64,000 bases of DNA from a bacterium (GCA_905221095.1 CAJNBV010000006.1:62001-126000), one strand, 5' to 3'; positions 36,601 to 46,199 are shown, counted from the first letter of the stretch. The notes: generated from the sequence alone by a model not told the origin. Made by a program: numbers and translations.

Positions 36601-37400
36601 TATTGTAATTGAGATTGATCTGGAAGATAAGAACCACCTAGATAAGTGTTGCTGAGTTTTTCAAGGGTTCCATCTTGATAGAGTTCTTTGAGCGCTTTAT
36701 CAAATTGCTCTTTAAACTCTTTTTGGTCGCTTGAGAAAACGATATAGTTGTTGGGGCTATCAGCAGAAGGTAAGTCAACCACAGAAAGCTCCAAACCACG
36801 GTCCTTGATAATCTTTTGAACGGATACCTTGTCAAAAACTAGGAAATCAAACTCTCCGTTAGAGAGGTCAAGGATTCGTTTACCGATATCCTCACCAGAA
36901 AAATCGATAGTAGCAGGATTGTCAGAGTGTTTCTGATTCCAGTTATTGATGAATTGAGCGTTTGAAGTTCCAGTATCCTCTTGTGTTGTTTTGCCAGCGA
37001 TTTGGTCAAGTGAAGTCAGAGGATTTTTCTTGTTGCTGACAAGGACGAGGGGATTGTTCGAAATTGGAAGCGAGTAAAGGTATTTTTCAGCACGCTCTTT
37101 TGTGTAACTCAAATTATTAGCTGCTGCTTGATAGTGACCAGAATCAAGTCCTGGGAAGATGCTCTCCCAGGCAGTTCTTTGGAATTGAATCTCGTAGTCG
37201 CTGAGTTTCTCATCCACTGCTTTTAGAACTTCAATATCGAATCCTGTCAGATTGCCCTTGTCTTCGTAGTCAAATGGTGGCACATCGCCAGCTGTGGCAA
37301 CGACGATTGTATTTTGAGAACTAGTCTCTTTAGGTGCGGCTTGATTTCCACAGGCAACTAAAAATGGGAGGATGGCTAGTAATAGGCTAAATTTTTTCAT
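36600..37400 (-). CDS. Amino-acid ABC transporter substrate-binding lipoprotein (orphan)
   Basis: A 266-residue SBP_bac_3 lipoprotein: the signal peptide ends in LVACG, a lipobox with cysteine at residue 17. The mature part begins TIVVATAGDVPPFDYEDKG and continues with the usual two-lobed pattern (LTGFDIEVLKAVDEKL). No permease or ATPase is adjacent, so it may deliver to a shared transporter. The ATG at 37400 is chosen over the longer frame because the signal peptide starts there. Confidence 0.9.
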   Translation of the reverse strand: MKKFSLLLAILPFLVACGNQAAPKETSSQNTIVVATAGDVPPFDYEDKGNLTGFDIEVLKAVDEKLSDYEIQFQRTAWESIFPGLDSGHYQAAANNLSYTKERAEKYLYSLPISNNPLVLVSNKKNPLTSLDQIAGKTTQEDTGTSNAQFINNWNQKHSDNPATIDFSGEDIGKRILDLSNGEFDFLVFDKVSVQKIIKDRGLELSVVDLPSADSPNNYIVFSSDQKEFKEQFDKALKELYQDGTLEKLSNTYLGGSYLPDQSQLQ

Positions 37401-37495
37401 AATGTCTCCATTCAAATGTAAAGTACTTGCTAGTTTATCAGAAACTTTCTTGATGAACCAATATATATATTTTATGCCTGTGATAAAAAAAACTT

Positions 37496-37646
37496 ATACT
37501 CTTCGAAAATCTCTTCAAACCACGTCAGCTTCACCTTGCCGTGCGTATGGTTACTGACTTCGTCAGTTTTATATGCCACCTCAAAGCTGTACTTTGAGCA
37601 GCCTGCGGCTAGCTTCCTAGTTTGCTCTTTGATTTTCATTGAGTAT
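37496..37646 (+). repeat. BOX element, A-B-C type
   Basis: About 151 bp: boxA (ATACTCTTCGAAAATC start), one boxB (TTCGTCAGTTTTATATGCCA) and boxC ending GATTTTCATTGAGTAT. It lies between the binding-lipoprotein and the nitroreductase genes. Confidence 0.9.
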
Positions 37647-37723
37647 TAATCATGGAAAATATCTGCAAGCTCTTTCAAATTATGGTAGAATGGAAGCAAT
37701 AGAATTAGAAAAGGAAATCGATT

Positions 37724-38329
37724 ATGAAATTTCTTGAATTAAATAAAAAACGTCATGCGACCAAGCATTTCACTGACAAGCCTGTTGATCCCAAAGATGT
37801 GCGTACGGCTATCGAAATCGCAACCTTGGCACCAAGCGCCCACAACAGCCAGCCGTGGAAATTTGTGGTGGTACGTGAGAAAAATGCTGAATTGGCAAAA
37901 TTGGCATACGGTTCAAACTTTGAACAGGTATCATCAGCGCCTGTAACCATTGCCTTGTTTACAGATACTGATCTTGCAAAACGTGCCCGCAAGATTGCCC
38001 GTGTTGGTGGTGCTAATAACTTCTCTGAAGAGCAACTTCAATACTTCATGAAAAATTTGCCAGCTGAATTTGCACGTTACAATGAACAACAGGTCAGCGA
38101 CTACCTGGCTCTCAATGCAGGTTTGGTTGCTATGAACTTGGTTCTTGCATTGACAGACCAAGGAATCGGATCAAATCTGATTCTTGGTTTTGACAAATCA
38201 AAAGTCAATGAAGTTTTGGACATCGAAGACCGTTTCCGTCCAGAACTTTTGATTACAGTAGGTTACACAGACGAAAAATTGGAACCAAGCTACCGCTTGC
38301 CAGTAGATGAAATTATCGAGAAAAGATAG
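37724..38329 (+). CDS. Nitroreductase-family NAD(P)H-dependent flavoprotein
   Basis: A 201-residue FMN-dependent nitroreductase with the N-terminal KRHATKHFTDKPV and APSAHNSQPW motifs typical of the family, and a C-terminal LITVGYTDEKLEPSYRLP. It reduces nitro or quinone compounds; the natural substrate is not known. Confidence 0.87.
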   Translation: MKFLELNKKRHATKHFTDKPVDPKDVRTAIEIATLAPSAHNSQPWKFVVVREKNAELAKLAYGSNFEQVSSAPVTIALFTDTDLAKRARKIARVGGANNFSEEQLQYFMKNLPAEFARYNEQQVSDYLALNAGLVAMNLVLALTDQGIGSNLILGFDKSKVNEVLDIEDRFRPELLITVGYTDEKLEPSYRLPVDEIIEKR

Positions 38330-38342
38330 AAAGAAGAAAAAA

Positions 38343-39743
38343 ATGACAGCAATTGATTTTACAGCAGAAGTAGAAAAACGCAAAGAAGACCTCTTGGCTG
38401 ACTTGTTTAGCCTTTTGGAAATCAACTCAGAACGTGATGACAGCAAGGCTGATGCTGAGCATCCATTTGGACCTGGTCCAGTAAAAGCCTTGAAAAAATT
38501 CCTTGAAATCGCAGACCGTGATGGCTATCCAACTAAGAATGTTGACAATTATGCAGGACACTTCGAGTTTGGTAATGGAGAAGAAGTTCTCGGAATCTTT
38601 GCCCACATGGACGTGGTGCCAGCTGGTAGCGGTTGGGATACAGATCCTTACACACCAACTATCAAAGACGGTCGCCTTTATGCGCGTGGGGCTTCGGACG
38701 ACAAGGGTCCTACAACAGCTTGTTACTATGGTTTGAAAATCATCAAAGAATTGGGCCTTCCAACTTCTAAAAAAGTTCGTTTCATCGTCGGAACAGACGA
38801 AGAATCTGGCTGGGCAGACATGGACTACTACTTCGAGCACGTAGGACTTGCAAAACCAGACTTTGGTTTCTCTCCAGACGCTGAATTCCCTATCATCAAT
38901 GGTGAAAAAGGAAACATCACAGAATACCTTCACTTTGCCGGTGAAAATACAGGTGCTGCCCGTCTTCACAGCTTCACAGGTGGATTGCGTGAAAACATGG
39001 TACCTGAATCAGCAACAGCAGTCGTTTCAGGAGATTTGGCTGACTTGCAAGCTAAATTAGATGCCTTTGTTGTAGAACACAAACTCAGAGGAGAAATTCA
39101 AGAAGAAAATGGTCAATACAAGGTGACTATTATTGGTAAATCAGCCCACGGTGCTATGCCTGCTTCAGGTGTCAATGGTGCGACTTACCTAGCCCTCTTC
39201 CTCAGCCAGTTTGACTTTGCTGGACCTGCAAAAGACTATCTTGAAATTGCTGGTAAGATTCTTTTGAACGACCATGAGGGTGAAAATCTCAAGATTGCTC
39301 ATGTGGATGAAAAGATGGGTGCCCTTTCTATGAATGCAGGTGTCTTCCGCTTCGATGAAACAAGTGCTGACAATACGATTGCCCTTAATATCCGCTATCC
39401 AAAAGGAACAAGTCCAGAACAAATCAAGTCAATCCTTGAAAACTTGCCAGTGACTTCTGTTAGCCTTTCTGAACACGGACACACTCCTCACTATGTGCCA
39501 ATGGAAGATCCACTTGTGCAAACCTTGTTGAATGTCTATGAAAAACAAACTGGTCTTCAAGGTCATGAACAAGTCATCGGTGGTGGTACCTTTGGCCGCT
39601 TGCTCGAACGAGGTGTTGCCTATGGTGCCATGTTCCCAGACTCAATCGACACCATGCACCAAGCCAATGAATTTATCGCCTTGGACGATCTCTTCCGCGC
39701 AGCAGCAATCTATGCCGAAGCTATTTATGAATTGATCAAATAA
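38343..39743 (+). CDS. pepV: Dipeptidase PepV (M20 family)
   Basis: A 466-residue zinc dipeptidase. Metal/catalytic motifs are FAHMDVVPAGSGW, YARGASDDKGPTT and GTDEESGW, with a C-terminal His in DTMHQANEF. The start at 38343 gives MTAIDFTAEV and follows the nitroreductase stop by 13 bp; upstream in-frame starts overlap that gene. It releases amino acids from dipeptides. Confidence 0.93.
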   Translation: MTAIDFTAEVEKRKEDLLADLFSLLEINSERDDSKADAEHPFGPGPVKALKKFLEIADRDGYPTKNVDNYAGHFEFGNGEEVLGIFAHMDVVPAGSGWDTDPYTPTIKDGRLYARGASDDKGPTTACYYGLKIIKELGLPTSKKVRFIVGTDEESGWADMDYYFEHVGLAKPDFGFSPDAEFPIINGEKGNITEYLHFAGENTGAARLHSFTGGLRENMVPESATAVVSGDLADLQAKLDAFVVEHKLRGEIQEENGQYKVTIIGKSAHGAMPASGVNGATYLALFLSQFDFAGPAKDYLEIAGKILLNDHEGENLKIAHVDEKMGALSMNAGVFRFDETSADNTIALNIRYPKGTSPEQIKSILENLPVTSVSLSEHGHTPHYVPMEDPLVQTLLNVYEKQTGLQGHEQVIGGGTFGRLLERGVAYGAMFPDSIDTMHQANEFIALDDLFRAAAIYAEAIYELIK

Positions 39744-39749
39744 AACGAT

Positions 39750-39783
39750 AGAAGTCTGAGATCTTATGCTTAGACTTCTTTTT
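39750..39783 (+). terminator. Terminator after pepV
   Basis: AGAAGTCT/AGACTTCT stem with a T5 tract. Confidence 0.8.
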
Positions 39784-39796
39784 GGAGGAAAAGTAG

Positions 39797-40387
39797 ATGT
39801 CTCAAATTGAAAGAATCAAGAAAGCCATTATGACGGATCCGCAGAATGCTAGCTATACAGAATGCGGAATTGAACCTCTCTTTGCGGCGCCAAAGACTGC
39901 TCGCATCAATATCATCGGTCAGGCACCGGGGCTTAAAACCCAAGAGGCAGGCCTTTATTGGAAGGACAAGAGTGGTGATCGCTTGCGAGAGTGGCTAGGG
40001 GTGGATGAGGATACCTTTTACAACTCAGGTTATTTCGCAGTTCTGCCTATGGATTTCTACTTTCCAGGGCATGGCAAGTCGGGCGACCTGCCACCGAGAG
40101 CTGGTTTTGCAGAAAAATGGCATCCGCAGCTCTTGCAAGAATTACCAGATATTCAGTTAACCCTCTTGATTGGCCAGTATGCCCAAGCCTACTATTTACA
40201 TGAGAAAATCAGTGGTAAGGTGACAGAACGGGTAAAACATTACCAGAACTACTTGCCAACCTATTTTCCTCTAGTTCACCCCTCACCGCGAAACCAAATC
40301 TGGATGGCTAAAAATCCTTGGTTTGAGGCAGAAGTGGTGCCAGATTTGAAAAAAATAATTAAAACCATTTTAGGAGAAAAAGAATGA
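39797..40387 (+). CDS. Uracil-DNA glycosylase-superfamily protein
   Basis: A 196-residue UDG-fold protein. The active-site loop resembles GQAPGLKTQEAG and the later loop is VHPSPRNQIW; both correspond to the motifs of the UDG superfamily. It is distinct from the Ung family by its GQAPG start, and its exact lesion is not known. The rhodanese gene overlaps its end by 4 bp. Confidence 0.83.
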   Translation: MSQIERIKKAIMTDPQNASYTECGIEPLFAAPKTARINIIGQAPGLKTQEAGLYWKDKSGDRLREWLGVDEDTFYNSGYFAVLPMDFYFPGHGKSGDLPPRAGFAEKWHPQLLQELPDIQLTLLIGQYAQAYYLHEKISGKVTERVKHYQNYLPTYFPLVHPSPRNQIWMAKNPWFEAEVVPDLKKIIKTILGEKE

Positions 40388-40671
40388 AAGAAATTACCTT
40401 TGACGCATTTTACCAGCTTTACCAAAACGACCAACTTTCTCTAGTTGACGTGAGAGAAGTGGATGAATTTGAAGCTCTTCATTTAGAAGGCGCCCACAAC
40501 CTACCACTTAGTCAATTGGCTGATACTTATGATCAGTTGGACAAGGACCAGTTACATTATGTTATTTGTAAATCTGGAATGAGATCGGCGCGTGCTTGTC
40601 AATTTCTAGCTGAACAAGGTTATGAAGTTATCAATGTTCAGGGTGGCATATTGGCTTTTGAAGAACATTAA
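40384..40671 (+). CDS. Rhodanese-like sulfurtransferase
   Basis: A 95-residue single rhodanese domain. The active-site loop is CKSGMRS, with Cys as the persulfide carrier, and VDVREVDEFEALHLEGAHNL is the typical N-terminal part. Translationally coupled to the UDG-like gene. The sulfur acceptor is unknown. Confidence 0.88.
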   Translation: MKEITFDAFYQLYQNDQLSLVDVREVDEFEALHLEGAHNLPLSQLADTYDQLDKDQLHYVICKSGMRSARACQFLAEQGYEVINVQGGILAFEEH

Positions 40672-40678
40672 ACAGTAG

Positions 40679-40723
40679 AATTTCTCCTACTTAGTATGGA
40701 CTGGGTAGGAGAATTTTATTTTT
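40679..40723 (+). terminator. Terminator after the rhodanese gene
   Basis: AATTTCTCCTAC and GTAGGAGAATTT form the stem around a 14-nt loop, followed by TATTTTT. Confidence 0.8.
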
Positions 40724-40841
40724 AGACAATTCTCATTTTTAAGAATCTTGAAAACATTCAATATTTACTTCGTGATACTTTTTTCATACTCTTATTCATG
40801 ATATACTAAGTCAGTATTTTATAAATATGAAGGAGATTTTC

Positions 40842-42167
40842 ATGGCTAAAAAAGGTGCCCTAACAGGTTTACTCCTGTTCGGAATATTTTTTGGTGCGGG
40901 GAACTTGATTTTTCCGCCTTCTCTAGGTGCTCTATCTGGGGAACATTTTCTTCCTGCCATCGCAGGTTTTGTCTTTTCAGGCGTTGGTATCGCCGTCTTG
41001 ACCCTTATTATTGGAACGCTCAATCCTAAAGGATATATTCACGAGATTTCAACAAAGGTAGCGCCTTGGTTTGCGACTCTCTACCTCTCAGTTCTTTACT
41101 TGTCAATCGGTCCATTCTTTGCTATCCCACGTACAGCTACAACAGCTTACGAAGTAGGGATTAGCCCCCTTTTGTCTGATGCAAATAAAGGTCTTGGTTT
41201 GATTGTCTTTACGGTTCTGTATTTTGCGGCAGCCTATTTGATTTCGCTTAATCCATCAAAAATCTTAGACCGTATCGGCCGTATTTTAACGCCAGTCTTT
41301 GCGATTTTGATTGTTATTTTGGTTGTTCTAGGAGCTTTCAAATACGGTGGAACAAGTCCTCAAGCTGCTTCAGCTGCTTATCAAGCTTCTGCCTTTGGTA
41401 CAGGTTTCCTAGAAGGTTACAATACCTTGGATGCCCTTGCCTCAGTTGCCTTTAGCGTAATCGCAGTTCAAACCTTGAAACAACTTGGATTTTCAAGTAA
41501 GAAAGAATACATTTCAACTATTTGGGTTGTTGGTATCGTTGTTGCCCTTGCCTTCAGCGCTCTTTACATCGGTTTAGGTTTCCTTGGAAATCATTTCCCA
41601 GTACCTGCTGAAGCGATGAAGGGTGGAACACCAGGTGTTTACATCTTGTCACAAGCCACTCAAGAAATCTTTGGTTCAACAGCTCAACTATTCCTTGCAG
41701 CTATGGTTACTGTAACCTGCTTCACAACAACAGTTGGTTTGATTGTGTCGACAGCTGAGTTCTTTAATGAGCGTTTCCCACAAATCAGCTACAAGGTTTA
41801 TGCGACAGCCTTTACCTTGATTGGATTTGCTATTGCCAATTTGGGTCTTGATGCGATTATCAAGTATTCAATTCCAGTATTGGTTATCTTGTACCCAATC
41901 ACGATTGCCATCGTTATGATTGTCATTGTCAACAAATTTGTGGCTCTTTCAAAACCAGGTATGCAGTTGACAATTGCTGTGGTTACAGCTATTGCCATTG
42001 CAAGCGTATTAGGAAGCTCGTTTAAGGTTGAGTTTCTTGCTAATCTTGTCAACGCTCTTCCTTTTGCCAAAGCATCACTCCCATGGTTAGTACCAGCCGT
42101 TGTCGGAATCTTGCTCTCATTGGTTCTACCAAACAAGCAAGAAAGCGATGTTTTTGAAATGGAATAA
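40842..42167 (+). CDS. brnQ: Branched-chain amino acid transporter (LIVCS family)
   Basis: A 441-residue BrnQ-type Na+-coupled carrier with about twelve hydrophobic segments and the family signature FGIFFGAGNLIFPP near residue 15. The ATG at 40842 follows AAGGAG; the upstream ATG at 40827 lies inside that ribosome-binding site. A -10-like TATACT is near 40804. No T-box or clear CodY site was found upstream. Confidence 0.93.
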   Translation: MAKKGALTGLLLFGIFFGAGNLIFPPSLGALSGEHFLPAIAGFVFSGVGIAVLTLIIGTLNPKGYIHEISTKVAPWFATLYLSVLYLSIGPFFAIPRTATTAYEVGISPLLSDANKGLGLIVFTVLYFAAAYLISLNPSKILDRIGRILTPVFAILIVILVVLGAFKYGGTSPQAASAAYQASAFGTGFLEGYNTLDALASVAFSVIAVQTLKQLGFSSKKEYISTIWVVGIVVALAFSALYIGLGFLGNHFPVPAEAMKGGTPGVYILSQATQEIFGSTAQLFLAAMVTVTCFTTTVGLIVSTAEFFNERFPQISYKVYATAFTLIGFAIANLGLDAIIKYSIPVLVILYPITIAIVMIVIVNKFVALSKPGMQLTIAVVTAIAIASVLGSSFKVEFLANLVNALPFAKASLPWLVPAVVGILLSLVLPNKQESDVFEME

Positions 42168-42172
42168 TCATT

Positions 42173-42218
42173 AAAATCACTTTTGTAGCCCAGTCTACAG
42201 GAGTGATTTTCTTTTTTT
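42173..42218 (+). terminator. Terminator of brnQ
   Basis: AAAATCACT/AGTGATTTT stem with an inner TGTAG/CTACA pairing and a T7 tract. Confidence 0.85.
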
Positions 42219-42264
42219 ATCCGATGATAAATGTGTTATAATAGGTAGCAAAAGAGGTGAAGAA

Positions 42265-43302
42265 ATGAATCAAACTGTAGAATATATCAAAGAACTGACG
42301 GCCATTGCGTCTCCAACAGGTTTTACTCGTGAAATTTCGAATTATTTAGTTAAAACTCTAGAAGGTTTTGGTTATCAGCCAGTTCGCACAGCCAAGGGCG
42401 GTGTCAATGTAACTATTAAAGGTCAAAATGATGAGCAACATCGCTATGTGACTGCCCATGTAGATACGCTTGGTGCTATTGTCCGTGCTGTTAAACCAGA
42501 CGGCCGTCTCAAACTGGACCGTATCGGTGGTTTTCCTTGGAACATGATCGAAGGTGAAAACTGTACTGTTCATGTGGCTAGTACAGGTGAAAAAGTATTA
42601 GGAACCATCCTTATCCACCAGACTTCTTGCCATGTCTACAAGGATGCAGGAACTGCAGAACGCACGCAGGACAATATGGAAGTGCGTTTGGACGCAAAAG
42701 TAACCAATGAAAAAGAAACTCGTGCTCTTGGCATTGAGGTCGGTGATTTTATCAGCTTTGACCCACGAACTATCGTGACAGAGACAGGATTTATCAAGTC
42801 TCGTCATTTGGATGACAAGGTCAGTGCAGCGATTTTGCTTAACCTGCTTCGTCTTTATAAGGAAGAGAAGATTGAGTTGCCAGTTACAACCCATTTTGCT
42901 TTTTCAGTCTTTGAAGAAGTGGGACACGGTGCTAACTCTAATATTCCTGCTCAGGTAGTAGAATATCTGGCTGTGGATATGGGAGCTATGGGCGATGACC
43001 AGCAGACAGATGAATATACAGTGTCTATCTGCGTCAAGGATGCATCAGGTCCTTATCACTATGATTTCCGTCAACACTTGGTTGCCTTGGCGAAAGAGCA
43101 AGATATTCCATTTAAGTTGGATATCTATCCATTTTATGGTTCTGACGCTTCAGCAGCCATGTCTGCAGGGGCAGAAGTCAAACACGCCCTTCTCGGTGCT
43201 GGTATCGAGTCTAGCCATTCTTATGAGCGCACTCATATTGACTCGGTGGTCGCAACGGAACGTATGGTTGATGCTTATCTTAAGAGCGGGTTGGTAGACT
43301 AA
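42265..43302 (+). CDS. pepA: M42-family aminopeptidase (glutamyl aminopeptidase-like)
   Basis: A 345-residue M42 metalloaminopeptidase with a PDZ-like/beta insertion. The zinc region shows TAHVDTLGAIVRA, SRHLDDKVSAA and FEEVGHGAN, giving the His/Asp/Glu ligands. It trims N-terminal residues from peptides. An extended -10 promoter (TGTTATAAT, 42234-42242) precedes it; the HIT gene starts 1 bp after its stop. Confidence 0.9.
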   Translation: MNQTVEYIKELTAIASPTGFTREISNYLVKTLEGFGYQPVRTAKGGVNVTIKGQNDEQHRYVTAHVDTLGAIVRAVKPDGRLKLDRIGGFPWNMIEGENCTVHVASTGEKVLGTILIHQTSCHVYKDAGTAERTQDNMEVRLDAKVTNEKETRALGIEVGDFISFDPRTIVTETGFIKSRHLDDKVSAAILLNLLRLYKEEKIELPVTTHFAFSVFEEVGHGANSNIPAQVVEYLAVDMGAMGDDQQTDEYTVSICVKDASGPYHYDFRQHLVALAKEQDIPFKLDIYPFYGSDASAAMSAGAEVKHALLGAGIESSHSYERTHIDSVVATERMVDAYLKSGLVD

Positions 43303-43303
43303 T

Positions 43304-43774
43304 ATGTGTCTGATTTGCCAGAGAATTGACCTCATCAAGGCTGGGGAAAATCCCTATTTTGTCAAAGAGTTGGAAACAGGCTATCTTGTGATTGGAGATC
43401 ACCAGTATTTTGCAGGCTATAGTCTCTTTCTAGCCAAGGAACATGTCACCGAATTGCACCACTTAAAAAAGGAAACAAGACTCCGTTTTCTGGAAGAAAT
43501 GAGTCTAGTCCAAGAGGCAGTTGCCAAAGCCTTTGCTGCTGAGAAAATGAATATCGAACTGCTAGGAAATGGTGATGCCCATCTTCATTGGCATCTGTTT
43601 CCACGACGGACAGGGGATATGAATGGTCACGGTCTCAAGGGGCGTGGACCAGTCTGGTGGGTTCCCTTTGAAGAAATGGCAGCAGACCCCTACCAAGCAA
43701 AACCGGATGAGATCAAAAGATTAGTCGAATGTTTATCATCAGAAGTAGATAAACTATTAGAAATAAAGGAGTAG
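43304..43774 (+). CDS. HIT-family hydrolase
   Basis: A 156-residue histidine-triad protein. The HIT motif is HLHWHLFPR near the middle. An N-terminal CLICQRI pair of cysteines may be a structural site. Members hydrolyse nucleoside phosphoramidates or dinucleoside polyphosphates; the substrate here is unknown. It lies in a tight pepA-HIT-ldcB cluster. Confidence 0.87.
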   Translation: MCLICQRIDLIKAGENPYFVKELETGYLVIGDHQYFAGYSLFLAKEHVTELHHLKKETRLRFLEEMSLVQEAVAKAFAAEKMNIELLGNGDAHLHWHLFPRRTGDMNGHGLKGRGPVWWVPFEEMAADPYQAKPDEIKRLVECLSSEVDKLLEIKE

Positions 43775-43776
43775 AA

Positions 43777-44493
43777 ATGAAAAAAAGATACCTTGTCTTG
43801 ACAGCCTTGCTAGCCTTGAGTCTAGCAGCTTGTTCACAAGAAAAAGCAAAAAATGAAGATGGCGCAGCTAAGACAGAACAAACAGCTAAAGCTGATGGAA
43901 CAGCCGGCAGTAAATCTCAAGGAGCTGCCCAGAAGAAAGCAGAAGTGGCTAACAAAGGAGACTATTACAGTATCCAAGGGAAATACGATGAAATCATCGT
44001 AGCCAATAAACATTATCCATTGTCGAAAGACTATAATCCAGGAGAAAATCCAACAGCTAAGGCAGAGTTGGTCAAACTCATCAAAGCTATGCAAGAGGCA
44101 GGTTTCCCAATCAGTGACCATTACAGTGGCTTTAGAAGTTATGAAACTCAGACCAAGCTCTATCAAGATTATGTCAATCAAGATGGGAAAGAAGCTGCCG
44201 ACCGATACTCTGCCCGTCCTGGCTATAGCGAGCACCAGACAGGCTTGGCCTTTGATGTGATTGGGACAAATGGTGATTTGGTGACAGAAGAGAAGGCAGC
44301 TCAATGGCTCTTGGACCATGCTGCTGATTATGGCTTTGTTGTCCGTTATCTAAAAGGTAAGGAAAAGGAAACAGGCTATATGGCTGAGGAATGGCACCTT
44401 CGTTATGTCGGAAAAGAAGCCAAAGAAATTGCTGAGACTGGTCTCAGTTTGGAAGAATACTACGGCTTTGAAGGCGGAGATTACGTCGATTAA
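43777..44493 (+). CDS. ldcB: L,D-carboxypeptidase lipoprotein (VanY/LdcB)
   Basis: A 238-residue lipoprotein: the signal peptide ends in LAACS. The VanY-type domain includes SDHYSGFRSYETQ, RPGYSEHQTGLAFDV (zinc His/Asp) and EEWHLRY (second His). It removes the terminal D-Ala from tetrapeptide stems, shaping the cell-wall lattice. It starts 2 bp after the HIT gene; its stop codon is shared with the first base of a BOX element. Confidence 0.92.
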   Translation: MKKRYLVLTALLALSLAACSQEKAKNEDGAAKTEQTAKADGTAGSKSQGAAQKKAEVANKGDYYSIQGKYDEIIVANKHYPLSKDYNPGENPTAKAELVKLIKAMQEAGFPISDHYSGFRSYETQTKLYQDYVNQDGKEAADRYSARPGYSEHQTGLAFDVIGTNGDLVTEEKAAQWLLDHAADYGFVVRYLKGKEKETGYMAEEWHLRYVGKEAKEIAETGLSLEEYYGFEGGDYVD

Positions 44494-44688
44494 TACTCTT
44501 CGAAAATCTCTTCAAACCAGGTCAGCGTCGCCTTACCGTATGTATGGTTACTGACTTCGTCAGTTTCATCTACAACCTCAAAAACATGTTTTGAGCTGAC
44601 TTCGTCAGTTCTATCTGCAACCTCAAAGCTGTACTTTGAGCAGCCTGCGGCTAGCTTCCTAGTTTGTTTTTTGATTTTCATTGAGTAT
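44493..44688 (+). repeat. BOX element, A-B-B-C type
   Basis: About 196 bp beginning directly at the ldcB stop codon. boxA, two boxB units (each with GACTTCGTCAGTT) and boxC ending ATTTTCATTGAGTAT. Confidence 0.9.
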
Positions 44689-44706
44689 AAAAAATAAACT
44701 TTTCTC

Positions 44707-44798
44707 TTGCAATTTCAGATAAATAGTGTATAATAGATGGGTATGTGAAAAGCATACTTGTGGGAGGTAAAAATCTCTAATTACCGCCAAAACCACAA
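44707..44798 (+). promoter_or_regulatory. Promoter and structured leader of the rplK-rplA operon
   Basis: TTGCAA (44707-44712) and TATAAT (44729-44734) spaced 16 bp. The leader has a GTATG/CATAC hairpin (44741-44757) and a second arm TTGTGG/CCACAA (44758-44763 and 44793-44798) enclosing GGTAA/TTACC. This may be a ribosomal-protein autoregulation site; the ligand is not established here. Confidence 0.65.
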
Positions 44799-44812
44799 AG
44801 GAGGATTTAAAA

Positions 44813-45238
44813 ATGGCTAAAAAAGTCGAAAAACTTGTAAAATTGCAAATCCCTGCTGGTAAAGCTACACCAGCTCCACCAGTTGGACCTGCTCTTGGTC
44901 AAGCTGGTATCAACATCATGGGATTCACAAAAGAGTTCAACGCTCGTACAGCTGACCAAGCTGGTATGATCATTCCAGTTGTTATCTCAGTTTACGAAGA
45001 TAAATCATTTACTTTCATCACTAAAACACCACCAGCTGCTGTTCTTTTGAAAAAAGCTGCAGGTGTTGAAAAAGGATCAGGTACACCTAACAAAACTAAA
45101 GTTGCTACAGTTACTCGTGCACAAGTACAAGAAATTGCAGAAACTAAGATGCCAGATTTGAACGCAGCAAACGTAGAGTCTGCAATGCGTATGATCGAAG
45201 GTACTGCTCGTTCTATGGGATTCACTGTTGTTGACTAA
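44813..45238 (+). CDS. rplK: 50S ribosomal protein L11
   Basis: A 141-residue L11 that binds the GTPase-associated centre of 23S rRNA. The N-terminal proline-rich region ([20 protein letters not shown]) and the C-terminal RNA-binding domain are complete. AAAGGAGG precedes the ATG. rplA follows after 207 bp. Confidence 0.97.
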   Translation: MAKKVEKLVKLQIPAGKATPAPPVGPALGQAGINIMGFTKEFNARTADQAGMIIPVVISVYEDKSFTFITKTPPAAVLLKKAAGVEKGSGTPNKTKVATVTRAQVQEIAETKMPDLNAANVESAMRMIEGTARSMGFTVVD

Positions 45239-45265
45239 TCAATAACACAGTAGAAAATCTCACAG

Positions 45266-45365
45266 CAGTCTATTAGTTGCTTTTCATACTAGGCAAGTGA
45301 CTGAAGCTTGTACTTGGGTACAGCAAGGGAACTTAACGACGTAGGAAAAGAGAAATAATAGACTG
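45266..45365 (+). promoter_or_regulatory. Large hairpin in the rplK-rplA spacer
   Basis: A perfect 10-bp pair CAGTCTATTA (45266-45275) with TAATAGACTG (45356-45365), a second arm CTTTTC/GAAAAG inside, and an inner GCTTGTAC-like stem around TTGG. The spacer also resembles a degenerate boxA in its middle (GTACTTGGGTACAGCAAGG). No terminator T-tract follows, so it is unlikely to stop transcription. A role in L1 control or RNA processing is inference. Confidence 0.55.
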
Positions 45366-45445
45366 AAAACCCGCAAGACTTCATCATTTCGAGGAGTGAC
45401 GTGGGAGATGAAAATCGATTGAACCACTTACAAGGAGAATAGAAA

Positions 45446-46135
45446 ATGGCTAAAAAAAGCAAACAACTTCGTGCTGCTCTTGAGAAAATCGACAGCACAA
45501 AAGCATACAGCGTAGAAGAAGCTGTAGCACTTGCAAAAGAAACTAACTTTGCAAAATTTGACGCAACTGTAGAAGTTGCTTACAACTTGAACATCGACGT
45601 TAAAAAAGCTGACCAACAAATCCGTGGAGCAATGGTATTGCCAAACGGTACTGGTAAAACTTCACGCGTTCTTGTTTTCGCACGTGGTGCAAAAGCTGAA
45701 GAAGCAAAAGCTGCTGGTGCAGACTTTGTTGGTGAAGATGACCTTGTTGCTAAAATCAACGACGGTTGGTTGGACTTCGACGTAGTTATCGCTACACCTG
45801 ACATGATGGCTCTTGTTGGACGTCTTGGACGTGTCCTTGGACCACGTAACTTGATGCCAAACCCTAAAACTGGTACTGTAACAATGGATGTTGCTAAAGC
45901 AGTTGAAGAGTCTAAAGGTGGTAAAATCACTTACCGTGCTGACCGTGCAGGTAACGTTCAAGCAATCATCGGTAAAGTATCATTTGAAGCTGAAAAATTG
46001 GTTGAAAACTTTAAAGCTTTCAACGAAACAATCCAAAAAGCAAAACCAGCTACAGCTAAAGGAACTTACGTAACAAACTTGACTATCACAACTACTCAAG
46101 GTGTTGGTATCAAAGTTGACGTAAACTCACTTTAA
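45446..46135 (+). CDS. rplA: 50S ribosomal protein L1
   Basis: A 229-residue L1 at the ribosome L1 stalk, with the conserved RNA-binding segments [12 protein letters not shown] and GKISFEAEKL-type region. It is also the usual translational repressor of its own operon in bacteria. An AAGGAG ribosome-binding site precedes it and a terminator follows at 46157. Confidence 0.97.
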
Positions 46136-46156
46136 TCAGTAGTTTATAAACAAAGG

Positions 46157-46180
46157 CGAGTACGAAAGTGCTCGTTTTTT
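46157..46180 (+). terminator. Terminator of rplK-rplA
   Basis: CGAGTA-CGAAAG-TGCTCG followed by TTTTTT. Confidence 0.8.
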
Positions 46181-46199
46181 GATTGATAAAACTAATTAT

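Noticed and set aside
40724..40841. A CodY box or T-box before brnQ
   Set aside because: AT-rich stretches near 40734-40770 do not match the CodY consensus beyond chance, and no leader structure was seen.
44490..44681. Minus-strand ORF downstream of ldcB
   Set aside because: It lies entirely inside a BOX element.
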